In this document: one piece after another, positions 34,599 to 45,200 of the stretch
Numbering within the stretch: position 1 is the first letter of the stretch
Layout: every line of letters begins with the position of its first letter
Assembly: GCA_964247055.1 (NCBI GenBank)
Contig: OZ176053.1
Span: 1,736,001-1,800,000 of the forward strand
Length of the DNA stretch: 64,000 nucleotides
Origin: Paragordius varius
Lineage: Eukaryota > Nematomorpha
Reading direction: 5' to 3'
The notes under the pieces: model-generated
Database searches by the model: none
Seen by the model: only the letters and a program-made list of their open reading frames with translations
Told to the model about the DNA's origin: nothing
Made by a program: the position numbers and the translations under genes

Positions 34599-36404
34599 CA
34601 ACCAATTTAAAATTATTATAAAAAAATTTATACTTATATGTAGAGAGTGATATTGTCAAGATTTTTGTATTATATCCCATTTTATCATAAACTGATTTGT
34701 ATAAAATATAAATGATAAATAAATGATATTTTACAATGTTTTCATTTATTGCAAATTTTATTAGTTTCATTGTTTTTAAGGTAAAAATTCAGAATCTAAG
34801 GTGAATCTTTGAAATTGGATTAATTTTTTATCAATTATATTTGTTGTCAAAGTGTAGTGATTAAAAATTATTTAGTATATATTTCTTGTGTGAAACATGA
34901 AGAATGGTTGGAATCAGTACTGCTAGGTGTAACAGAAATTTTCTATAACCCGATGTTGTTTTCATTGCTTTTATTTAGTAAAGCCAACATTTGACATTTA
35001 TTGGTCCATAAACGGTTAGAATTTTCCAGTGTTAGGAATTTTAGATTTTACAAAATTCAATAATTTACCGCATTATACTTCAAAATAATAATATATATAG
35101 TAATTGAAATTATACGATATGTGAAAATATAAAGGCAAATTTTTTTCAAAAGACAAACAACCATACTTTTTTCTTAATATATCTTATAAAAAATCATTTG
35201 ATTACATTCATAAAATAATTGTGTTACCAATTTACATTACTATAATTTACTTTGTAATTTCAATGACTTATATCTAATAAAAAGTGTAGTTGTCTTTTTA
35301 AAATATTTGTCGTTATAATTTCATGTTTTGTCCGTATTAAATTTTTACTGTATAATAATTAAATATATAACCATAAATATATTTTGTAGCTTTATGAATA
35401 AAAGTGGTCTGTCTATAAAATCTACTAATATAAAAGTGCAGGGGCCTTCTGTAATTTAAATAATCTGATGCCATCGCTATCTATCCATCAAATCGACCAT
35501 ATTTTTAGTTTCTGATATTAAATATAAAAAATGCGACTTAATACTTAAAAATGAAACCAAAGAACCATAACTTTAAGGCACGTCACTACTGACTTTAGTT
35601 AAAAAAATATTTACATAAAAAAATTAAAGGTTGATATTGAAAGCCTTAAAGATATATAATAATTATTTAAATTTATGGAATGATTAGGCATAATGTTATG
35701 TTAAAATTAATTATTAATTAACAATATACAGTATACGGTCAAAACTTAAAAATATACGGACAAATATTTTTTTAATAGACAACCATACTTTATCAATCCT
35801 TAATTCTATCCTATTAAAATCATTTAATAACAACCGTATAAATATACATTTCTATTTAATACTTTGAACTCTTTATCAAATAGTATATTTTAAAAAATCA
35901 AGATTATAAAAGTATGGTTGTATTTTAGAAAAAAGTAATTGTAATATTTTTACGTTTTGTCCGTTACTCTAAATAGAAGTTTATATTAATAATGATTACA
36001 GCGAAAGCATCCCATTTATCCGGTTTTCTCTACAAACAGTCCAATGATGATAAATGTTAATCTTTTATAAAAAATATGATAAAAAAAATTCAACAATATT
36101 TTTTGCGAAATTCATACACACACCGTGATTGCAATAGTTTTTATCGAAATTCTTCCCTGGTTTAAGATTTGATAAAAAATAATACGGTAAGAGATTAACA
36201 CACTTTAAATAAAACAAAATAATTTTTGTTTAATAATCTTTTAATCATCCGAAACGTTGAATAAGCCGAAATCTCCAATTTTGATAGCTTGGAAACAACT
36301 TATATATTATAATCAAAAGTTTATTTACGAATCATATTTCAAAACACGACCAAGTGCAAATTTTGACAGATTTCGTTATACCTATAATAGAGATTGCACA
36401 ACTA
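34273..36404. other. Intergenic with MITEs
   Basis: After the ZNRF 3' flank it holds a (TA)n tract (34569-34598) and two family D MITEs, 35099-35350 and 35729-35976. Each MITE has facing 'gacaaa' and 'ttttgtccgt' ends. The remainder is AT-rich and unrecognised, except the kinase-like snippet at 36243-36300. Confidence 0.6.
36243..36300 (-). pseudogene. Possible protein-kinase fragment (DFG motif)
   Basis: On the minus strand it reads IKIGDFGLFNVSDD then a stop. It follows a possible acceptor (ttgtttccaag). IKIGDFGL is the canonical kinase magnesium-binding loop. No neighbouring kinase exons were found on either side, so this would be a relic or a chance match. Confidence 0.3.
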
Positions 36405-36680
36405 GTAAATATATAATATACACTTCTATCTAATTCACTCTTAAACAATTGAAAATCACCTCATAAATTATGTTTTTTTAATATTTAATATTACCTATAT
36501 TTATTTTACATTTTTTAAAAAATGAAATTTTGTTATTAAAATAAAACTGAAAAAATGTTAAACCAAGTCGTAAGGATATATTTCTTAATAATGAGCTATA
36601 TATTAGCCCGAAAACACATAATTTATTTTTAGGGTGACGAATTCGAATTGTTAGGGGTGAATTTGAATTGTGAATGGTAA
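36405..36680. mobile_element. Foldback-like element, family A, decayed left tip
   Basis: Right tip 'gaattgtgaatggtaat' and the interior 'cccgaaaacacataatttat' typical of family A. The left arm 'ctaattcactcttaaacaat' is diverged. Confidence 0.7.
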
Positions 36681-36944
36681 TTACGTATTCGGGGAAAATA
36701 TAATTCGCAATTCAATAGGTTGTTAACACAACTTTAGGAGTTCCTCGAAGATTGAAAATTTAGCCACCATGTAAATGACTAATTTAAAACCTTGCATGCC
36801 TCACTCTACGCTAATGACAGTTAATGTTACATACTTTTTGGCATTTCAAAACCAAATGCCAAAATATTTTCACACTCGTAATATCACTAACTTAATCTAT
36901 TTTTTATTTTATTTTTTTCCCCTTTTTTTTATTTCTAACATATA

Positions 36945-37199
36945 CAGTAAAAATTGGAATTATACGGACAAAAAAGTAAAATATATGTACAAATACTGTT
37001 TGCTTAAAGTCAACCAATAAATTTATTTTTTTATATCTAACTAAAAATGAAATAGATATGTATAACAAATCAATTTTATATTTTACAGTGGTGTGTAAAT
37101 ATTATATATAAGAAAAATCATGGTTTAATAAGTATGGTTGTCTTTTGAAGAAATTTTGTCTTTATATTTTAACGTTTTGTCCGTATAATTTATTTACTG
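36945..37199. mobile_element. Family D MITE, well preserved
   Basis: CAGTAAAAATTGGAATTATA at left and 'cgttttgtccgtataattta' with ACTG at right. TA is adjacent at the left. Confidence 0.85.
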
Positions 37200-37869
37200 T
37201 TCATTGAAAAAAATATGTCATCACTAAAATGGCTAACGAATGAGCTATCAGCTTTTATTGGTTTTTGATTCACAATCTATCCTGGTAAGTAAGAGGACTC
37301 TAAAAACCCTTAAACACGTGTTTTCCATAAATTTACAAAATAGGAAATAGGCTGAACAAACTCCTGATAAAACAAGTATTGAAGTATTTATTGATTTTGC
37401 AATGAAATTTTGGTTACTAAAAGATTAAATTTATCTTTCTCTGTTTTCAATTTCTATGTTCGTTTCTTAAATCATTTCTATGCACATAAAATAATTATAA
37501 TTAGAATTCATATTTATAAATCGGTTGATTAGTTTGAATCAACAAAGTTGTACATACCTCCTACCACAGCGGCTTTAGAAAATGAAAAAAAAATATATTA
37601 GCCATAATAAATCAGTTTGAAAATTAATTATTTAAAAGGATTATACAGCAATTTTTTGTTCCGTTTTTTTGCATTCCAGACCCTAACTGTCGCCGCTTTC
37701 ATTGTAACCAATTAAAAATTTTACATGTTTATCAGGTTAAAATTAATAAAAAGTAATGATACAAATAAAATAAAACTTAAATTAAATTGTAAGTTTTTAT
37801 TTAATTTTAATTATATTAATATTAATAATTTTCAGGAACTAATATCTTGCTTGGTGTAGTTATAACATT

Positions 37870-37955
37870 TTGTGGCAATGATGATTGCATATTAAGAAGC
37901 AGTCAGACAGCCTAAGACCACACCCTACTTAAGTTGGGTGGTAGTCACATGTAGT
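37870..37955. other. Stem-loop in otherwise plain intergenic DNA
   Basis: 'accacaccctacttaagttg' continues to 'ggtggt', giving a CACCC/GGGTG stem with a 10-nt loop, followed by 'agtcacatgtagtcatt'. G+C is clearly above the surroundings. No tRNA or known RNA signature. The regions 37200-38415 and 38675-38944 show nothing else. Confidence 0.3.
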
Positions 37956-38415
37956 CATTGTATCATTAACACATTTTACTGATATATACGGAAAATTCCT
38001 ATCAAAATTGTATATATAGCTATTCCTGCCCAACATCTTTATATATTTCATTAACAAAGAGAGACGCTCTAAAATAAATATTTAACAATTATAATCAATC
38101 GATAGCACTATTTATATTTAAAATGGTAGATTTCTATCTTTTTAAAAACACTAAGCGTATGGTGTGGATTATCACTCCATATAAAATTTATTTAAGCGTT
38201 AAAATAAATATGAAAAAATACCATCCGCAACTATATGATATAAATAATAATATATTAATTCAGATTGTCCAATGATCGAAAATAATGTAATAACTAATAT
38301 AATTTTGCAAATTTTAACTATGTTCTTTTAGATCTTAAATACATTATAGGATCTACCTTGTTGATTAAATTAACGGTTTTTATGGGTTAAAAAAGTTTTA
38401 GTTGTCCAGTTTTAT

Positions 38416-38674
38416 TATACCATTTTCAGTCAAAAGCAACATGTCATTCAATCGCAATATTTTTTCATTCAAACACACTTTTTCATCTATACGTAACATT
38501 TTTTCATCCAGTGTTGTTGGGTGAAAAATGTTGCGTTTGGATGAAAAAGTGTGTTTGAATGAAAATATGCTGCATTTGCTTGAAAAATATTGCATTTGAT
38601 CGCAAAAACATTGTGTTTGCATAAAAAAATATTGCGTTTGGTTGAAAAATGTTGCTTTTGACTGAAAAATGGTT
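38416..38674. mobile_element. Foldback-like element, family E copy 1
   Basis: Tips 'ataccattttcagtcaaaag' and 'cttttgactgaaaaatggtt'. The arms are arrays of a 20-21-bp unit of the type 'tgcgtttggatgaaaaa'. The right arm has about seven units and the left about five, and there is almost no interior. Confidence 0.85.
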
Positions 38675-39079
38675 CTAAAATAATTACAATTCCCTACTGC
38701 GTTTCATCAGCAGCAATTCATCAATAAATTAGTACAAATTCACCTTTTTTATAAATATTTTAACAAGCCTTATTAACTTTTTGTAAATAATTTTTAAAAC
38801 GACTCATTTAAGCGCATTACACCCCATATTTAATTTAAAAAAGCTTGTTGTCAATTGAATGTAAAGAAATTATATAATTAAAATTAGATTTAAATTTAAC
38901 AGTGACATTAAATTATACGCTACTTATAATGGAAGAGACAAAAATTTACCTTCACAAATTACCCCTAAGATAAATTATGTGTTTTTTAGGATCAAAAATA
39001 ACCTATATTTTTATTATATTTTAAAAAAAATAAAATTTTGTTTAAAATAAAATAAATACTAAAAAAATAGTAATAAACT

Positions 39080-40697
39080 CAGAGCTTCTTAAACTATGGG
39101 TTGCTACCCCATTTGGGGTCGCGAGTGTTAAAAATACAATTTAACAAAAAATGTTTTTTAACTTGTAAAATTATTATTATAATGAAAAATAAAAATCGTA
39201 GTAAATATATCATAAAATCTTCTGGTTCGGAAAGACTGTTTATACCAAAATTTCTATTGCGATCATTATATTCTATATGTTTATAAAAATGGAAAATGCT
39301 GGCTTTGTGATCTGTTTCCGGAAAACCGGTGGACCCATTCATATCCAAATGTCAAAAAATTATAATCCTTAATGAATGCTCGACAAAAGCTTCGCCCTTT
39401 TTGGAATTAGGCCCCCAGTTCGGGCCCAACCCGCGTAAAAAACGGGTTTTTTTCGAAAACACAAGTCCAAAATCGTTTTGAGGCATTTTTCCGGAAAACG
39501 TGTTGGTCGATTTTAAATATGATTTTTTTTACTTTTTCCGATTGCGCCGAACATATTCGGCTTACTTTTTAAACTTAGACTCTCTTTTTAGCTATCCCCG
39601 TAAAATGCCATTTTTATTCAAAAAAAACAAATAATTTTTTGCCCAGGGTATGAGACCGTTAAAGTTCAATGAGCATTACAGGTATTACCTGTTAAAAGGC
39701 AAAATTTTAGTCTTGTGTTTTTTTAATATTGGCTGCCGGGTAAACATATAACCGCTAAAATATATAGAAATTGCGTTGTTTTGGAGCTAATTTACAGATA
39801 TGAAGCCATATGAGCTCATTAAAAGCTTGAAATATTCCCCGTCACTAGGTAAAAATTAAGGTCGAGCTTTTTTTTATTAGCCGTTAATTTGGGTCCTTTA
39901 TGCCCTAAAAATACGCCATCATATAACGATTATTTAATGTTGAGGTATTTTTTCGAATAACCCATGAGACGATGGTATCAAAGATGATTCCAAATATTTG
40001 CCTTATAAAGGGAAAAAATTTAACTCAGGGCTGGGTAGAAAACTACCGGCTTAAAACTGAGACGCCATACAAAAATGGCAGAGTTCTGAAACTAATTTTC
40101 AAAAAACCTAAGACGCCATACGAGTTCAGTTAAACACATTTCTGGGGATTTGTATAATTTTAAAAAGATACCACAAATGATTTACTTTTTATATCCCTTG
40201 ATCCCAGCTGTGTTAACACAATTTGAAAATAGAATTTTAACCATGATTTCGTAAAACGAAAACCTTAAAATCCAATGGTTGATAAACTTTAATAAGGGAC
40301 GGTTTAAATATGGTCTTTTGACTAAAAAATATTTGAGCCTATGCAAAAACCCGTAAAAGAATAATTAAAGACATTCTTTTTATTAACCATGTTTTTTATT
40401 ATTTTTTATCTCCATTACTCTATTTATTGCAAATTATTAACAATAATTATCGGTGAGACTACGTCACAACGAAGCGTGACAGGATCAGCTAGTATCTTGT
40501 ATTTTACTATGAATCAAAAAATGTTATAGAATTTTTGTCAATCTCTTATAACCAAAATAATCCTGATATATATTATCAACAAAATTTCTAAGTCATTTTT
40601 CGAAGAAACTATTATTTTTCTTTTATATTTGTTGGGGTCGTTAAGAAACTCGCAATCATAAATGGGGTCGGGAACTACAAAAGTTTTAGAAGCCCTG
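39080..40697. mobile_element. hAT-type element (CAGAGCTTCTTAAACT tips) carrying a nested Helitron
   Basis: Left end CAGAGCTTCTTAAACTATGG then 'ttggggtcgcg'; right end 'aaatggggtcggg...agaagccctg'. This is the widespread animal hAT tip with the GGGTCGC subterminal motif. The element's own sequence is 39080-39271 and 40493-40697; everything between is the Helitron. Only about 4 bp of target duplication (aact) can be made out. No transposase. Confidence 0.8.
39272..40492 (+). mobile_element. Helitron-like non-autonomous element, copy 2
   Basis: Begins TCTATATGTTTATAAAAATG and ends CTAG|T. Eight bases before the end lies a hairpin (GTCAC at 40463-40467, GTGAC at 40476-40480), the standard Helitron terminator layout. 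Homologous to 379-1356. Inserted inside the hAT. Confidence 0.75.
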
Positions 40698-40781
40698 AAC
40701 TATGACTTAAAGATATATTAATATGGGTTATTTTAGCCCGAAAACACATAATTTATTTTTAGGGTGAATTTGAATTGCAAA

Positions 40782-40785
<4 letters not shown>

Positions 40786-40822
<37 letters not shown>
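40786..40822. repeat. (TA)n microsatellite at element junction
   Basis: TA tract between the right tip of a family A element and the left tip of palindromic element F1. Confidence 0.9.
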
Positions 40823-40823
<1 letters not shown>

Positions 40824-41974
40824 GCTGTGTGCTAAAAAGAGGGTCATTTTTATTTAACAAAAAAATTTTTTTTAATGAGATAGCTGATGACCAACGTATT
40901 CATTTGCCGCAAAAATTTTTATATGTTGACAAATCGTTTATTATCATTTTAGGAGATATTTTCAATATATAAATAGCCTAAAATATAGTTAGGGTTTCTA
41001 TAAAATTTCAGGTCAAAAGATGGCGTTTTTCTTTATTACACTTAAAAGACAAAAAAAATTAATGAAACTATATTAAAATATTTTTTCTAAATTATTTACC
41101 ACCTAAACTTATTAAAATCTTAACATTAATATTTGATTCGGAAATAAAACTTTTATATCATGAAACCAAAAATATTGTTTATTTTTTCATTTTTTTGTCA
41201 TCTGGTTTATAAGTGTATAAAAAATTTATACTGTTTTATTTTGGATTCTTACATGATTAGGAATTATTAAGTATATAATTAATGCACAATAGGATTGAAA
41301 ATTAGTGGTAAATCAACCAACAATCCGTACAAATCCCAATACAAATATTAATTTGTCATAAAACAGACTTGTTAGAGGAAATTGTAAGGATTTTTGGGTT
41401 GATATTCCACTACTTTTAAATTTTATTTTGCATAAATTATATACTTAATAATTCCTAATCATGTGAGAATCCAAAATAAAACAGTATAAATTTATACACT
41501 CATAAACCAAATGCAAAAATAAAAAACAATATTTTTGGTTTTATTTTGATATAGAAGTTTATTTTACTTAATATAATATAGATGTTAAGATTTTAATAGT
41601 GAGTTTAGCTAATAAATATTTAAAAAAAAATTATTAATATAGTTTTATAAAAAATAATTATCTTGTAAGTGTGTTAAAAGAAAAACGCCATCCTTTGAGT
41701 TGAAATTTTATAGAAACCCAAACTATATGATTTTTGGCTATTTATATATTGAAAATATCTCCTAAAATGATAATAAACAATGATATTTCAAATTTTATCA
41801 TTATTTTTTGAATTGTCCTTAATTATCCTTAATTACTTTTTGCCCAATTTCGATTTTCTCTCAATATTTCAAAAACTAGGTTGTCAACAAATAAAAATTT
41901 TTGCGGCAAATGAATACGCTGGTCATAAGCTATCTCATGAAATTTTTCGTTAAAAATTTTTTTTGCACACAGTG
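40823..41974. mobile_element. Long palindromic element, family F copy 1 (1152 bp)
   Basis: CGCTGTGTGC at the left and 'gcacacagtg' at the right, with TA on both sides. The two halves are inverted copies for about 550 bp each: 'gatggcgtttttctttatta' pairs with 'aaaagaaaaacgccatc', and 'atttgattcggaa...' with the matching right block. No coding. The TA target suggests a Tc1/mariner or related origin. Confidence 0.88.
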
Positions 41975-42251
41975 TAATATGGGTACGCGGATACAGTATA
42001 AGCCTATTATCAAAAAATTATTTTTACATATATTTTATGATTTTTTTAGGATTAATATGCATAAAAAATTTGTTGGACGATTACAAAGACTTCAATATGT
42101 TATGAAATAACATTCCTAAATGATATTTACTAATATATATTTTCTTAATGCTACCGATCGGGTTCCAAAATTTTAAAAAGAGGTTTTATTGTTTTATTGT
42201 CACGGAACCATTTTTTTAATATAAAAAATTAATCGATTTAAACAAAACATA

Positions 42252-45200
42252 TTAAATAAAAGTTTTACTGAGGAATGCAGAAACCATTACTTCCGCTATA
42301 CTCGCTCCTAAGTATATATGAAATATATGTTTAAATATAAAAATTATTGAAATATAATTCTAATAACTTCAAATTATACCCTAAATATTCGAATTGACTG
42401 ACCTTTTAACGAATTCGCGCTAAGCAAATATTTTGTCCTATTTTCCTAGTCTTTTTTGTTAAATATATATTTTTCAAATATGAAAAATACAGTTTCTGAT
42501 TGATTTTAGTGATTTGTTGAAAATTTATTTAAAGTTATTTAACCAAGGCACCTAAATTCAAACAATACCATATTTTATGAAATATATAGAGTTGAAAAAA
42601 GGCTCTAAAACCCAATCGGGATTTTTTAGCCTCCGAAATGCAATGGAGTGTAAATGTTAAAGGGAGGATATAAAAATATTTAAGGGCGAGTATAAATTTT
42701 AAATATTATTATGTTGATACCTTCGGCCGCTATTTCAAATAAAAATAATTATTAAATGATTTTTATATATTTACAATGATATAAAAAGCATTTCATCTTA
42801 CTAGCACTGGCAGCAGCTCCTCCAGCTTAAATTTTCCAAAAAAAAAAACAAGAAAATTTGTTTATACTTCATAATTTTTTGAAATTAAAGAATTGAACCA
42901 TATTACCTGCTATTCCTTCTCCAACCTCAACTGTTAGATAAATATTAAATGGCAAATTTAACAAAAACTTTTAAGATAATATTCTTTGGAATGGTGAAAG
43001 AATTAATTTTACCCGAAGCTCCGGCTGTTTCATAATATTAATAGAAAATATTCAAAAAAACAGTTAACACCAAAATTGAATTCCAAATAAAATTTGTCAA
43101 AAACCTGCTATAACGCCACCCTCAGCAGCAGTACCTATAATAATGAAAATAGGTAAAATAATTTTTTAATTCTACCCATTTAATATTTACGTATACCATA
43201 GAATTTTAGATTTATAAAATACGATCTCAAACATTTTGCCGCCAAATCTCAATTGGCTCATAACTCAAACACTATTTTTTTGTATGGTCTAATTATCTTC
43301 TAGATAAATATTTTAACAAAAAACAACTTTTAATATTTTTCCATCGAATTTCGCTTAAGTATATCCAGTTAGGTCTTTTGATAACAATTAATCTTCAAGT
43401 AGGAAATAAATTAACTTTTTGTCCTATTCAAATATCATTAAAGACATTTTTTGTTAGAAGTAGTTGATTACAACTAGGCCTACTTTAAATTTGACGGTCA
43501 TATGTGTTTGATTGCAATCCAAAAACTAATTATTATTAATAAAGGACGTTGCGTAAAACAAATACAAAACATTGGTTATAATACTAAGAGATATTTGAAG
43601 ATCATTTTTGTTTAAGATACGTTAACTACCTGATACAGCTCCCGCAATGGCTATCAAAATAAGTAGAATAAGTTTAATATTTAAAGACTATTCATTTTTA
43701 AAAATATGCATTAAGATTGTTTATATGATAAAAATTAATTAACCAATATCTCCGACTTCTGCCGTTTCTAATCCTATTTCAGTTGCATCTAATTAAATTG
43801 TATATAGTATTAATGGTTGCCCAATATTACATTTAAATTATATAGAAAAATGTATCAGGAATCTCATGGAGCTTTAGGTTTTGGGGCATACGAATGATAT
43901 AAAAAAATTATTTATTCTTTTGTGGTAGGTAATCCATATCAGAAAATGCCAAATTTAAGCATATATTTTGCATACCATTTACAGTTTAAATTCACCCTAA
44001 TTGAAATTCACCCTAAAATAAATTGTGTGTATTTTAAGATTAAAAATTACTTTATTTTAAAATATTCAATACGAAATTCTGGTTTATTAATATAATGCTG
44101 AAATTATATACTCTGTTTTAAAAATATATTTTTTATTTATGATCTATATTATCCTTAAAACACATATTTTATTTTTAGGGTGAATTTAATTGTTCCAGGG
44201 TGAATTTGAATTCTTAAAGGGTGTATTTGAATTGGGATTGGATTGTTTTGATGGAACTTGATGGAAACGGTATAATGCTTTCATAAAAACCTTTTTTCCA
44301 ATTAATTTGATAATGCTGAACATTTCATCACCTCAGGGTTTCGATTAACATTTTTTAAATTTATGATAAATATAAATTGTGTTTTTATATCAAAATTCAC
44401 CAAAATTGATAGTAAATGAACCTTTAAATAAAAATTCTGAAGCGGCATCATTAAATTATATAGAAAAATCTAAAAACGTTTTATATCATTTTTATTGAAA
44501 ATTAATAGGACGTACGCTTCAACAAAATTTTGCTAAAAATTGAATTTTTCTAAAATGTATTATTTAAAAATATTTTTTTGTATTGTCAAAATTTAGCATA
44601 TATATTAAAATTTTTATTGCATAATTCCGGCATTTTTGCGTCTATTTTAAAAGAACTAGTCGGTGTAATAGAGTAAAAAAATTGGGACTTTTGGAGCCCA
44701 CATCTAAAAATATATTAAAAAAATATTGTTTTGCTCTTTCCACTTTTTGTGATATATTTTGGTGATATTTTTTGGAATGACGCATTTATTCGTTAAAAAA
44801 TTTATTATAAAAAATGTGATCAAATTTTTCCATTTTCTCATATGGAGCACTTAGCACAAGGTTTTTAATAACTTTTTATATCACTCGTAAGGACCAAAAT
44901 CAAAACTACCATGATAATACTGATACATTTTTATCAAGATATTTTTTGACCCCCGATTTTGTACACTCTGTTATACAGAGTTTATATGCAAATTGCCCTT
45001 CCATAAAATAATTTGATACTTTGGAAAAACATTTTTTAATAATATGTGCATCCCACACGGATTATTTTTTTAATAAATTCTTCATCTCAAAGATATTTAT
45101 TCAATTTCAATGGTAAAACTGGCTCTTTAAAAGATCCTAATGTTAAACAACAAATGATTATATAGCTTCAATGTTTTTTTTTGAAAAAATTAGTACTGAT

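Larger units (their letters stand above)
38945..40786. mobile_element. Family A element split by a hAT that contains a Helitron
   Basis: The left arm and interior (38955-39079, 'aaattacccctaagataaattatgtg...') and the right part (40698-40786, 'agcccgaaaacacataattt' to 'tgaattgcaaatgatata') are the two halves of one family A copy. Between them sits the hAT at 39080-40697. Unbroken copies read 'aataaactatgcc' at this point. Confidence 0.8.

Noticed and set aside
37870-37955. tRNA or 5S-like RNA gene
   Set aside because: The stem-loop lacks a cloverleaf, A/B boxes or an anticodon arm in the right places.
44402-44437. 36-nt candidate micro-exon (FLFKGSFTINF)
   Set aside because: Phase fits, but its composition is as AT-rich as the intron and the peptide is unlike the rest of the tail; kept only as a weak candidate.
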